Part shown: in pieces, positions 36,342 through 44,920 of the stretch | How positions within the stretch are numbered: position 1 is the first letter of the stretch | Layout of the letters: the number at the start of each line of letters is the position of its first letter | NCBI RefSeq assembly: GCF_002294725.1 | Contig: NZ_NSFT01000002.1 | Location: 372,001-436,000, forward strand | DNA length: 64,000 nucleotides | Direction: 5' to 3' | Source of the DNA: Mesorhizobium sp. WSM4313 | GTDB lineage: Bacteria > Pseudomonadota > Alphaproteobacteria > Rhizobiales > Rhizobiaceae | Translations under genes and position numbers: made by a program | Notes under the pieces: model-generated | Database searches by the model: none | Told to the model about the DNA's origin: nothing | Seen by the model: the letters and a program-made list of their open reading frames with translations, nothing else

Positions 36342-37895
36342 ATGCCTGCAGTCAGCAATCCCAAACGGACTCCGCTGTTCCGGCTGATCACCATCGCCAG
36401 CTCGGGCATGGGCAGTTTCATCCTTGGACTGTGGGGGCTGAGGTTCGGCTTCGGCGACGGCATGGCCGGCATGCCGGCCGAAACGATGGCGGGCGTCATT
36501 GCCGCTCTCTGCGCCCTTGCCGCCGGCGGAGCAGCACTCTCGTTCTTTGCCGGGGTCGACGAATCGGCGGCCTATGTCTTCCAGGAAACCCATTTCGACA
36601 AGCTGACCGGCCTTTTGTCGCGCCAGGCCATGGTCGGCAAGATAGCCGAGGCCGCCTCTGGGACGATCCGAACCGGCGAGCCGGTATTCTTGATCGACAT
36701 CGATATCGACCGCTTCAAGCACATCAACGACGCCATCGGCTACAGCCAGGGCGACGAACTGATCTGCGCCTTCACCAGCAGGCTGACGGAGAATATGCCG
36801 GAGGATGCGGTGATCGGCCGTATCGGCGCCGGCGAATTTGCGGTGCTTTTGCCGGACCGCCAGATCAGGGGCTCGATCGAGCGGCTGATCGAGAAGCTCA
36901 TCAACGAGATGATGGAGCCCTATCAGCTGCAGACGCATCTGCAGTCGGTCAGCCTGTCGGTCGGCATCGTGGCGATGCCAAAGGACGGCGTCGACCCGGT
37001 CCTGGTCCTGCGCCGCTCGAACCTGGCGCTGCAGAACGCGCGCGCCAGTGGCATCGGCAACTGGTCTGTCTTCAACGCCGACATGGGCCGCGTTGCGGAC
37101 TATCGGCAATGGATCGAGTCGGAGCTGAAGACCGCTTTCGACCGAGGCGATTTCAGTCTTCACTACCAGCCGCAGCTCGACCTGCCGAGCCGCCGCATCG
37201 TCGGTTATGAGGCGCTGATCCGCTGGAAGCACCCGGAGCGCGGCATGATCCCGCCGATGGAATTCATTCCGATCGCCGAGGAAACCGGCATGATCAATCC
37301 GATCGGCGAGTGGGTGCTGCGCAAGGCCTGCAGCGACGCCCGGTACCTGCCGGAGGAATGCTTCGTCGCCGTCAACATCTCGCCTGTCCAGTTCATGACC
37401 AGGGATTTCGTCGGCATCGTGCGGGAGGTGATGGAATCGACCGGCATCAAGCCCTCGCGGCTTGAGCTTGAGGTCACCGAGACGGCGATGATGCAGGACC
37501 GCGACCGCGCCGCAGCCATCCTGGAACAGCTTGCCGAGATGGGTATCTCTGTGGCCGTCGACGATTTCGGAACGGGCTATTCCAATTTGAGCTACCTGAT
37601 CGATTTCTCCTTCGGCAAGCTGAAGATCGACCGTTCCTTCGTCAGCCGCATCGACACCGATTCCAGCTCCGGCGCGATCGTGTCGACCATTGTCGGCCTG
37701 TCGCGGGCGCTGGGCGTGGGCATCATCGCCGAAGGCGTAGAGACCGAGAACCAGGCCACCCTGCTCCGAGCGGCCGGCTGCGAGGTTGTACAGGGCTATC
37801 TGTTCGGCCGGCCGGCGCCGCTCAAGGTCGAGCTTGGCGAAGCGCGGTCCGCCTTCGGCACGCACGAGCCGGCCCGCATCGTCAGCCTGCAATAG
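36342..37895 (+). CDS. membrane GGDEF/EAL protein with degenerate GGDEF
   Basis: 517 residues. Two N-terminal membrane helices lie at about 14-34 and 48-70. The GGDEF domain spans about 85-245 with the active site changed to GAGEF (162-166) and no RxxD inhibitory site. The EAL domain runs from about 268: GYEALIRWKHP (EAL 290-292), VAVNISPVQF, ELEVTETAM, DDFGTGYSNLSYL, KIDRSF, IAEGVETENQ. All metal and catalytic residues of an active c-di-GMP phosphodiesterase are visible, so it probably degrades c-di-GMP. Confidence 0.92.
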   Translation: MPAVSNPKRTPLFRLITIASSGMGSFILGLWGLRFGFGDGMAGMPAETMAGVIAALCALAAGGAALSFFAGVDESAAYVFQETHFDKLTGLLSRQAMVGKIAEAASGTIRTGEPVFLIDIDIDRFKHINDAIGYSQGDELICAFTSRLTENMPEDAVIGRIGAGEFAVLLPDRQIRGSIERLIEKLINEMMEPYQLQTHLQSVSLSVGIVAMPKDGVDPVLVLRRSNLALQNARASGIGNWSVFNADMGRVADYRQWIESELKTAFDRGDFSLHYQPQLDLPSRRIVGYEALIRWKHPERGMIPPMEFIPIAEETGMINPIGEWVLRKACSDARYLPEECFVAVNISPVQFMTRDFVGIVREVMESTGIKPSRLELEVTETAMMQDRDRAAAILEQLAEMGISVAVDDFGTGYSNLSYLIDFSFGKLKIDRSFVSRIDTDSSSGAIVSTIVGLSRALGVGIIAEGVETENQATLLRAAGCEVVQGYLFGRPAPLKVELGEARSAFGTHEPARIVSLQ

Positions 37896-37914
37896 AACAA
37901 GTATTCTTCCCGCC

Positions 37915-37981
37915 GCAATTGTGGATCCAAGGTACGGCGAAGGCGCCGAATCCACCCCGCTGCACGCTTTTCCTTGATTGC
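37915..37981. repeat. palindromic repeat, longer family A variant
   Basis: GCAATTGTGGATCCAAGGTA, CGGCGAAGGCGCCGAATCC, then CGCTTTTCCTTGATTGC. Matches the middle of the copy at 8630-8697. Confidence 0.7.
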
Positions 37982-37982
37982 T

Positions 37983-38993
37983 TCAGCGGCGCGCCGAAAA
38001 CACCTTGAACATGCCGTCGCGGGCGATCTCGGCATGGCTGGCGAAGGCCGCCGAGAGCGCCTGTTCGTAAGGAAGCTGGCGGTTGGCGACCATGAACAGG
38101 CGGCCGCCCGGTTTCAACGCCTTCGACGCGGCGCGGATCATGCCGGAACCGATCTCCGGCTCGGACGCGCGGCCGCGGTGAAACGGTGGGTTCATGACGA
38201 TCGCGTCGTAGCGCCGTTCGACCGACTCGGTGAGCAGATCGGTCCAGAAGAAACGCGGCTCGATGGCGCCGCCCTGGACGTTCAACCTGGCTGCTTCCAG
38301 GGCCTCAAAGTCCGCTTCGTAGAGATCGAGTGCGGTGAGGCCTTGTGAGCGCTGCAGGACTTCCACCGCCAGATAACCCCAGCCGGCGCAGAAATCAGCG
38401 ACATTGCCTTTGAGATCGTCAGGCAGGCTCGCGGCCAGCAGTTTCGAACCGGCATCGATCCGATCGAAGGAGAACATGCCAGGCCTGGTCTTGAACCCGC
38501 CTTCGATGATCAAATCGGGGTTGCCGGCGCGCAGCGTCGCGGCCGTCTCCGCGCCGGCTAGCTTGAACCAGAAGGCAACGCCGTGATGCTTCGGCAAATG
38601 GCCTTCGAGCGGCACCAGGGCGTTGATCCGTTTGCGCAGGCTGTCGATGCCGTCCTCCTTGCCGCCGGCAACGACGACCAGCCCGCCCGGCTGGACGCGC
38701 TCTATCGCCTCGGCGACACGCTGCTCGTTCTGGCCGCGATGGCGGCCGGCAAGCATCAACGCCAGGTCGAAGCCGGTATCCTCAGCGCGCGGCGTGACCG
38801 CGTAGCCGGACGCCTGCAGCGTCCGAAAATGTGGCCGAAAGCCTTGCACGAGATGCAGCGCCGCCTCGAAGCCGGCGGGCAAGCGGAAGCCGGGCTCGGC
38901 GCCGAGAAACAGGACACGGGCATCCTTTCGCGGCAAAGGCAGCGCCTCGGCCTCGAACGGGTAGAACAGCGTCTTCAGCGGCTCCGCGGCCAT
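37983..38993 (-). CDS. RsmC-like 16S rRNA (guanine) methyltransferase
   Basis: 336-residue SAM-dependent methyltransferase with the duplicated layout of RsmC/RlmG: a degenerate N-terminal half and a C-terminal catalytic half. VADFCAGWGYLAVEVLQRS binds SAM; AIVMNPPFHRG is the catalytic NPPF motif for base N-methylation. Likely methylates G1207 of 16S rRNA or the equivalent. Convergent with the GGDEF/EAL gene. Confidence 0.86.
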   Translation of the reverse strand: MAAEPLKTLFYPFEAEALPLPRKDARVLFLGAEPGFRLPAGFEAALHLVQGFRPHFRTLQASGYAVTPRAEDTGFDLALMLAGRHRGQNEQRVAEAIERVQPGGLVVVAGGKEDGIDSLRKRINALVPLEGHLPKHHGVAFWFKLAGAETAATLRAGNPDLIIEGGFKTRPGMFSFDRIDAGSKLLAASLPDDLKGNVADFCAGWGYLAVEVLQRSQGLTALDLYEADFEALEAARLNVQGGAIEPRFFWTDLLTESVERRYDAIVMNPPFHRGRASEPEIGSGMIRAASKALKPGGRLFMVANRQLPYEQALSAAFASHAEIARDGMFKVFSARR

Positions 38994-39022
38994 TCATCTG
39001 CTCCGTAGGACCCTTTGTCCGA

Positions 39023-39064
39023 CGCAATTCCGGACGAAAACGCTTGCCGCTTTCCTGGAACTGC
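39023..39064. repeat. small palindromic repeat, family A
   Basis: GCAATTCCGGACGAAAACGC, then CGCTTTCCTGGAACTGCC. Slightly decayed copy between pnp and the methyltransferase gene. Confidence 0.75.
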
Positions 39065-39076
39065 CCTGAAACAAAA

Positions 39077-39110
39077 CGGGCGCGACCTCGCGGCGCGCCC
39101 GTCTTAAATT
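39077..39110 (-). terminator. rho-independent terminator of pnp
   Basis: On the minus strand GACGGGCGCGCCG, CGAGGT, CGCGCCCGTTTTGTTTC; about 15-50 bp after the pnp stop. It ends the long leftward translation operon. Confidence 0.88.
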
Positions 39111-39125
39111 ATCCGGTCAAACCGA

Positions 39126-41276
39126 TCAGGCGGCGTCTTCCTCGCCGTCCGACTTCTTCTTGTCCTGGACGATTTCCTTGCCGGTCGCCTGGTCGACGAC
39201 CTTCATCGACAGGCGGACCTTGCCGCGCTCGTCGAAGCCCATCAACTTGACCCAAACCTTGTCGCCTTCCTTGACGACGTCCGAGGTCTTGGCGACGCGC
39301 TCATTGGCGAGCTGCGAGATATGGACGAGACCGTCGCGCGGGCCGAAGAAATTGACGAACGCGCCGAAGTCGGCCGTCTTGACGACGGTGCCTTCATAGA
39401 TCTCGCCGACTTCCGGCTCGGCGACGATGGTGTGGATCCACTTCTTCGCCGCTTCGATCTCCTTGGCATTCGCCGAAGCGATCTTGACCGTGCCGTCGTC
39501 CTCGATGTTGATCTTGGCGCCGGTCTTCTCGACGATCTCGCGGATCACCTTGCCGCCGGAACCGATGACGTCGCGGATCTTGTCGGTCGGGATATGCATG
39601 ACCTCGATGCGCGGCGCGAATTCGCCGAGCTCGGCGCGGGCGCCGGACAGCGCATGCGCCATCTCGCCGAGGATATGCAGGCGGCCGTCCTTGGCCTGGG
39701 CAAGCGCGATGCCCATGATCTCCTCGGTGATGCCATCGATCTTGATGTCCATCTGCAGCGAGGTGACGCCGTTGGCGGTGCCGGCGACCTTGAAGTCCAT
39801 GTCGCCGAGGTGGTCCTCGTCACCGAGGATGTCGGAGAGCACAGCGAAGCGCTCGCCTTCCTTGATCAGGCCCATGGCGATGCCGGCGACCGGCTTTGCC
39901 AGCGGCACGCCGGCATCCATCAGCGCCAGCGAGGTGCCGCAGACGGTCGCCATCGAGGACGAGCCGTTGGACTCGGTGATCTCCGAAACGACGCGCAGCG
40001 TGTAGGGGAACTGGTCCGCGCTGGGCAGCATCGGCCGGATGGCGCGCCAGGCGAGCTTGCCATGGCCGATCTCGCGGCGGCCCGGCGAACCCATGCGGCC
40101 GGTCTCGCCAACGGAATAGGGCGGGAAGTTGTAGTGAAGGAGGAACTTCTCCTTGTACATGCCGGTCAGCGAATCGACATACTGCTCGTCCTCGCCGGTG
40201 CCGAGCGTGGCAACGACCAGAGCCTGGGTTTCGCCGCGCGTGAACAGCGCCGAACCATGGGTGCGCGCCAGGACGCCGACTTCGGAGACGATCTTGCGGA
40301 CCGTCTTCAGGTCGCGGCCGTCAATGCGCGAGCCGGTGTCGAGGATGTTCCAACGCACGACCTTGGCCTGGAGTTCCTTGAACACCGAGCCGATCTGCTC
40401 GGAGGTGTATTTGGCCTCTTCGCCTTCGGCCGGCGCAAACGCGGCCTTGACCTTCGACTTGACGGCGTCGACGGCGGCATAGCGCTTCTGCTTGTCGGTG
40501 ATCTTGTAGGCCTCGCGAAGCTCGTCGCCGACGATCTTCAGCATCTCGGCTTCAAGCGCTGAGTAATCCGGCGCGGTGAAGTCGCGCGGCTCCTTGGCGG
40601 CGACCTCGGCCAGCTTGATGATCGCGTCGATCACAGGCTGGAAGCTCTTGTGGCCGAACACGACGGCACCGAGCATCAGTTCCTCGGAGAGTTCCTTGGC
40701 CTCGGATTCGACCATGAGTACGGCGTCGCCGGTGCCGGCGACGACGAGGTCGAGCTTGGATTCCTGCATTTCGTCGATATGCGGGTTGAGCACATATTCG
40801 CCGTTGATGTAGCCGACGCGGGCGCCGCCGATCGGGCCCATGAACGGCACACCGGAAAGCGTGAGAGCAGCGGAGGTGGCGACGATCGACAGAATATCGG
40901 GATCGTTCTCGAGGTCATGCTGGACGACGGTGACGACGATCTGGGTGTCGTTCTTGTAGCCGTCGGCGAAAAGCGGGCGGATCGGGCGGTCGATCAGGCG
41001 GGAAACCAGCGTTTCCTTTTCGCTCGGGCGGCCCTCACGCTTGAAGTAGCCGCCCGGGATCTTGCCGGCGGCGTAGGTCTTTTCCTGGTAGTTGACGGTA
41101 AGCGGGAAGAAATCGAGGCCGGGCTTCGGCTCCTTCATCGAAACGACGGTGGCGAGAACGACGGTCTCGCCATAGGTGGCGAGCACCGCGCCGTCAGCCT
41201 GGCGCGCGATCTTGCCTGTTTCCAGGATGAGCGGACGGCCGCCCCATTCGATTTCCACTTTGTGTTGATTGAACAT
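39126..41276 (-). CDS. pnp: polynucleotide phosphorylase
   Basis: 716-residue 3'-5' exoribonuclease and degradosome component. Two RNase PH domains ([38 protein letters not shown]) flank a helical domain. KH ([18 protein letters not shown]) and S1 ([20 protein letters not shown]) domains precede an acidic tail [11 protein letters not shown]. Full length. AAGGACAAGAC precedes the ATG. Confidence 0.98.
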   Translation of the reverse strand: MFNQHKVEIEWGGRPLILETGKIARQADGAVLATYGETVVLATVVSMKEPKPGLDFFPLTVNYQEKTYAAGKIPGGYFKREGRPSEKETLVSRLIDRPIRPLFADGYKNDTQIVVTVVQHDLENDPDILSIVATSAALTLSGVPFMGPIGGARVGYINGEYVLNPHIDEMQESKLDLVVAGTGDAVLMVESEAKELSEELMLGAVVFGHKSFQPVIDAIIKLAEVAAKEPRDFTAPDYSALEAEMLKIVGDELREAYKITDKQKRYAAVDAVKSKVKAAFAPAEGEEAKYTSEQIGSVFKELQAKVVRWNILDTGSRIDGRDLKTVRKIVSEVGVLARTHGSALFTRGETQALVVATLGTGEDEQYVDSLTGMYKEKFLLHYNFPPYSVGETGRMGSPGRREIGHGKLAWRAIRPMLPSADQFPYTLRVVSEITESNGSSSMATVCGTSLALMDAGVPLAKPVAGIAMGLIKEGERFAVLSDILGDEDHLGDMDFKVAGTANGVTSLQMDIKIDGITEEIMGIALAQAKDGRLHILGEMAHALSGARAELGEFAPRIEVMHIPTDKIRDVIGSGGKVIREIVEKTGAKINIEDDGTVKIASANAKEIEAAKKWIHTIVAEPEVGEIYEGTVVKTADFGAFVNFFGPRDGLVHISQLANERVAKTSDVVKEGDKVWVKLMGFDERGKVRLSMKVVDQATGKEIVQDKKKSDGEEDAA

Positions 41277-41656
41277 GTCTTGTCCTTCATATGCGGAAAG
41301 GACCGCGCCGTCCTAACGGTCACGGGTTCTCCCTTTCCTGGCTTCCTTCGGGCAGCCACGGGCAAGACAACGGGAGGCTCGTAGGTCCGGCTCATAAGCC
41401 GAGCGAGCATCCTGCAATCCTGCCCCATGACCGTCCATGGGGCGGTTCCGAATGGCCCTCTGCGCGTCCGGAACCGTTTTGGCCGACCGATCGGCCGGCT
41501 TTTGCGCATGACGCCGGAAACCGCTGTTTCCGGAACGCGCCCTGCGCGAATGCGAATTTCTAGAGCGCGTCGCGCTCCGGCATTATCGCACCGGATCGAC
41601 CGATGCGCCAATGCGCGACCGGCGGGCCCTCCGAGGAAGACCCGCCGGTCAATTCG
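41277..41656. other. 380-bp pnp leader with several hairpins
   Basis: No gene seen. Hairpins: GCCCCATG/CATGGGGC at 41422-41443, CCGGAAAC/GTTTCCGG at about 41512-41531, GAGCGCG-T-CGCGCTC near 41562-41577, and GACCGGCGGG facing CCCGCCGGTC at 41617-41650 just after rpsO. In other bacteria a pnp leader stem-loop is the target of RNase III and PNPase autoregulation, which would fit here. Confidence 0.55.
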
Positions 41657-41926
41657 TCAGCGACGCAGACCGAGCTTGTCGATCAGCGTCTGATAGCGCC
41701 CGTCATCCTTGCGCTTGAGGTAGTCAAGCAGGCTGCGGCGCTGGGAGACCAGAGCAAGCAGGCCACGGCGGGAATGGTTATCCTTCTTGTGGTCCTTGAA
41801 GTGCTCGGTCAGGTTCTTGATGCGCTCGGAAAGAATGGCAACCTGGACTTCCGGGGATCCGGTGTCGCCCTTGGCGGTTGCGAATTCGGTCATCAATTCC
41901 TTCTTGCGGTCGGCAGTAATCGACAT
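41657..41926 (-). CDS. rpsO: 30S ribosomal protein S15
   Basis: 89 residues, full length. Contains [40 protein letters not shown] and [14 protein letters not shown], the S15 rRNA-binding signature. Lies directly before pnp as in most bacteria. Confidence 0.98.
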   Translation of the reverse strand: MSITADRKKELMTEFATAKGDTGSPEVQVAILSERIKNLTEHFKDHKKDNHSRRGLLALVSQRRSLLDYLKRKDDGRYQTLIDKLGLRR

Positions 41927-42115
41927 CGTGCTTTTCCTTATCTGTTGGAGGAAACGGGACGCCCACAGCCGGGATGTCGTCCAGCAGGGGCCAGTGCAAG
42001 CGACGCGTCAGGGCGCGAAGCTGCGGCGCATATAGTCCAATTCCGGAATAAACACCAGCCCAAATGTCAAGCCGGCTTGTCGCAGGTCTTGCCACGAAAA
42101 CAAAGGGTTCAGCGG

Positions 42116-43210
42116 CTATAGCCACTTCTTCCATTTGAAGAAGAAGATCAGTCCGGCGGCGACAAGCGCCATGAACAGAATTGCCACCGGATAACCGTAA
42201 TAGGCTTTCAGCTCCGGCATGTTCCAGGGCGAGCTTTGCGGATCGAAATTCATCCCCCAGACGCCGACCAGGAAGGTCAGCGGCATGAAGATCACCGAGA
42301 CGATCGTCAAATAGGAAATGACGTCATTGGTGCGGGCCTGGGTCAGCGAGACATGCATCTCGATCAGGCCGGTGAGCATGTCGCGCTGGTTCTCGACCAG
42401 CTCGATCAGACGCAGCGAATGGTCGAGCGTGTCGTTGAAGAAGATCTTGGTCTCCGCCTTCACGAAGGCCACGTCGTTGCGGATCAGCGTCGCCAGCGTG
42501 TCGCGCATCGGCCACAGCACGCCTTTGAGCACGTTGGCGTCACGCCGCAATTCATGCAGCTGCCGCATCTGGTGCTTGTGCGGCTTATTCAGCATCTCGT
42601 CCTCGATGCCGTCGACCAATTCGCTCGCCGCCTCGATCGGTGGGAAATAGCTGTCGACAATGGCATCGATCAGCGCATAGGCAAGATAGTCGGCACCGCG
42701 CGAGCGCAGGCGGTTGGGCATCGCGGCCGCAATGCGCTTGCGCACCGGATCGAACGGATCGCCTTCGCGCTCCTGGAACGTAACGACGAAATTGCCGCCG
42801 AAGAACAACGCGATCTGCTCGTAGCGATGCGAGGTGACATCGTCGATCATGCGCATGACGACGAAGGCATGATCCTCGAAGAAATCCACCTTGGGCCGCT
42901 GTCCGGTGTTGACGACGTCCTCCAGTGCCAGCGGATGCAGGCTGAAGATGCGGCCGATCTCCTCGATCAGCGGGATATTGGCAAGTCCGGTGCAATCCAG
43001 CCAGACGACAGGCCATTTCTCGCAATGCGCGTTGAGATCGTCGATCGAGGCATTGTCGATTGTTTTGTATTTCTCGGGCGAGATCAGCGTCAGCCGCAGC
43101 TCGCTGCGCCGCGCCGCCGGATCGGCGATAAGCGTGCCTGGCGACGCCCCAACCGGCGGCCGGCGGGTTTTCAGCGGTTCCCGCTTCTTGCCTGCATCAG
43201 CCTTGGCCAT
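42116..43210 (-). CDS. corA: CorA-family magnesium/cobalt transporter
   Basis: 364-residue inner-membrane divalent-cation channel. Large cytoplasmic N-domain (PLALEDVVNTGQRPKVDFFED) and long helix, then two C-terminal membrane helices. The first ends at the signature GVWGMNF; the second is VAILFMALVAAGLIFFF with a basic KWKKWL tail. It stands between truB and rpsO, genes normally adjacent in this operon. Confidence 0.94.
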   Translation of the reverse strand: MAKADAGKKREPLKTRRPPVGASPGTLIADPAARRSELRLTLISPEKYKTIDNASIDDLNAHCEKWPVVWLDCTGLANIPLIEEIGRIFSLHPLALEDVVNTGQRPKVDFFEDHAFVVMRMIDDVTSHRYEQIALFFGGNFVVTFQEREGDPFDPVRKRIAAAMPNRLRSRGADYLAYALIDAIVDSYFPPIEAASELVDGIEDEMLNKPHKHQMRQLHELRRDANVLKGVLWPMRDTLATLIRNDVAFVKAETKIFFNDTLDHSLRLIELVENQRDMLTGLIEMHVSLTQARTNDVISYLTIVSVIFMPLTFLVGVWGMNFDPQSSPWNMPELKAYYGYPVAILFMALVAAGLIFFFKWKKWL

Positions 43211-43245
43211 GAGATATCCTCGGGACTCAGCATTCGGCCTAGATT

Positions 43246-43293
43246 AGAGCAATTCCAGCAAAAGTGCGCACCGGTTTCCCGTCCGGAATTGCG
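43246..43293. repeat. small palindromic repeat, family A, inverted
   Basis: GAGCAATTCCAGCAAAAGTG, then CGGTTTCCCGTCCGGAATTGC, in the opposite orientation to other copies. Confidence 0.85.
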
Positions 43294-43306
43294 TAATAAC
43301 AAACAC

Positions 43307-43350
43307 TTAAAGCGCGTCACGCTGAGACGGATTGAGTCGACGCGCTTTAA
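43307..43350. repeat. palindrome with TTAAAGCGCGTC ends
   Basis: TTAAAGCGCGTC, 20-base centre, GACGCGCTTTAA. Sits between a family A and a family B repeat upstream of corA. Confidence 0.8.
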
Positions 43351-43360
43351 GTCTTGTGTT

Positions 43361-43410
43361 GATGCATGTCGTTATCCCAAAACCGTTGCGCACTTTTGGG
43401 CGACATGCAC
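43361..43410. repeat. small palindromic repeat, family B variant
   Basis: GATGCATGTCGTTATCCCAA, AACCG, TGCGCACTTTTGGGCGACATGCAC. Flanking sequence (CGCGCTTTAAGTCTTG before it) is also shared with the copy upstream of miaB at 60445-60493. Confidence 0.85.
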
Positions 43411-43420
43411 TAAGCCGGAT

Positions 43421-44380
43421 TCACCCGACAAAGACCCGCTTGGGCTTGAACATGCCCTGCTCGATGGCGCCGATGGCGACGAGCTTGCCGCGCGCGGTAG
43501 CACAGGCCTCCTCGGCCTCGACCGGCGCGTCGCGGCCGCGAATGATGACGGGATTGCCGAGGCGGATCTTCGTCGCCGCGTCGTCGCTGACCGCGACCTG
43601 CGGCAGGCAGTCGAGCGCCGCCGCTGTTTCGACAAGCAGCGCATCGATGGCGCTGAAATCGACGGGGGCGTCCATTTCATCGGATTTGTCGTCATCCTTT
43701 TCGCCAAAGCGAGCCGCTTCCAGCTCGGCGACAGTGACGAAATCCTCCGGCGTGAACGGCTCGACCTCGACGCGGCGCAATTCGGCGATGTGGCCGAAGC
43801 AGCCGAGATCGCGGCCCATGTCGCGGGCCAGCGAGCGCACATAGGTGCCCTTGCCGCATTCGACCTCGAAGACAGTTTTGTCGGTGCCATGCTCGACAAT
43901 ATCCAATCGGCCGATTTCAATTTCCCGCGCCGGTATCTCGACCGTCTCACCTTCACGGGCAAGGTCATAGGCGCGTTCGCCGGCGATCTTGATGGCCGAG
44001 AATTGCGGCGGCGTCTGCATGATGACGCCGGTGTATTTCGGCAGCAGCGCCCTCACCTCCGCCTCGTCCGGCCGACGGTCGGAATTGCTGGTCACCGGGC
44101 CTTCGAGGTCGTCGGTCGAGCGCTCTTCGCCCCAGGCGACGGTGAAGCGGTAGACCTTGGCGCCGTCCTGCACATAGGGAACGGTCTTGGTCGCCTCGCC
44201 GAGCGCGATCGGCAGCATGCCGGAAGCCAGCGGATCGAGGGTGCCGGCATGGCCGGCCTTCTCGGCCTGAAACAGCCATTTTATCTTGGAAACCGCCTCG
44301 GTCGAGCCCATGCCGACCGGCTTGTCCAGCACCACCCAACCGGAGACCGGCCGCCCCTTCTTCTTACCGCGACGCGCCAC
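43421..44380 (-). CDS. truB: tRNA pseudouridine-55 synthase
   Basis: 319-residue enzyme making pseudouridine 55 in the T loop. Motifs [37 protein letters not shown] with the catalytic Asp, then [15 protein letters not shown]. The GTG start at 44380 abuts the rbfA stop. C-terminal region about 230-270 holds an acidic insertion ([11 protein letters not shown]). Confidence 0.96.
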   Translation of the reverse strand: MARRGKKKGRPVSGWVVLDKPVGMGSTEAVSKIKWLFQAEKAGHAGTLDPLASGMLPIALGEATKTVPYVQDGAKVYRFTVAWGEERSTDDLEGPVTSNSDRRPDEAEVRALLPKYTGVIMQTPPQFSAIKIAGERAYDLAREGETVEIPAREIEIGRLDIVEHGTDKTVFEVECGKGTYVRSLARDMGRDLGCFGHIAELRRVEVEPFTPEDFVTVAELEAARFGEKDDDKSDEMDAPVDFSAIDALLVETAAALDCLPQVAVSDDAATKIRLGNPVIIRGRDAPVEAEEACATARGKLVAIGAIEQGMFKPKRVFVG

Positions 44381-44797
44381 CTATTCCTCGTCCTTGTCGT
44401 TGTTCTTGCCGTCACCGAGATCGCGTGCGACTTCGGGCGATTTCAGCAGTTCATTGATCTTCGCGAAATTGTCGAAGGACGTGTCCAGCCTAAAGCGAAA
44501 CTCCGGCATGTACTTCATCTGCCTGAGCGCGCCGGAGACGCGGCCGCGGATGAATTTCGCGTGCCTGTTGAGCGCCTCGATCACGGCGCCGTCGTCCCCT
44601 GCGCCAAGCGGCGAGACGAAGGCGGTGGCGATCTTGAGATCGGGCGACATGCGCACCTCGGACACCGAGACGACGCTGTTCTCGATCACCGGATCGATGA
44701 TCTCGCCGCGCTGCAAGGTTTCGGACAGGGCGTGACGCACCTGCTCGCCGACGCGCAGCATGCGCTGGGAGGGGCCTGACGGTGTCGAACGGGGCAT
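44381..44797 (-). CDS. rbfA: 30S ribosome-binding factor A
   Basis: 138-residue KH-fold factor for late 30S maturation. Contains [40 protein letters not shown] and [22 protein letters not shown] 44797 gives the usual length; a longer reading frame upstream is not conserved. Charged C-terminal tail [11 protein letters not shown]. Confidence 0.95.
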   Translation of the reverse strand: MPRSTPSGPSQRMLRVGEQVRHALSETLQRGEIIDPVIENSVVSVSEVRMSPDLKIATAFVSPLGAGDDGAVIEALNRHAKFIRGRVSGALRQMKYMPEFRFRLDTSFDNFAKINELLKSPEVARDLGDGKNNDKDEE

Positions 44798-44867
44798 TTT
44801 CTCTGGTCCTGAAATCGTGAAGCGCGGGATGGGACCGCGCCACATGTCTCAACATGCATGAGGGATC

Positions 44868-44897
44868 TGGGCGGCAGCCTTTCGGCCGCCGCCCTTT
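44868..44897. repeat. hairpin between infB and rbfA
   Basis: GGGCGGCAGCCTTTCGGCCG then CCGCCC. A GC-rich stem-loop in the 123-bp gap; without a T-run on the minus strand, so more likely a processing or pausing site than a full terminator. Confidence 0.45.
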
Positions 44898-44920
44898 ATT
44901 ATTCGGCAAGTATACCCGAA

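Noticed and set aside
42236..44779. 847-codon open frame antisense to corA, truB and rbfA
   Set aside because: It runs across three well-supported genes on the other strand and has no recognisable domain. Long antisense frames are expected in high-GC coding DNA.
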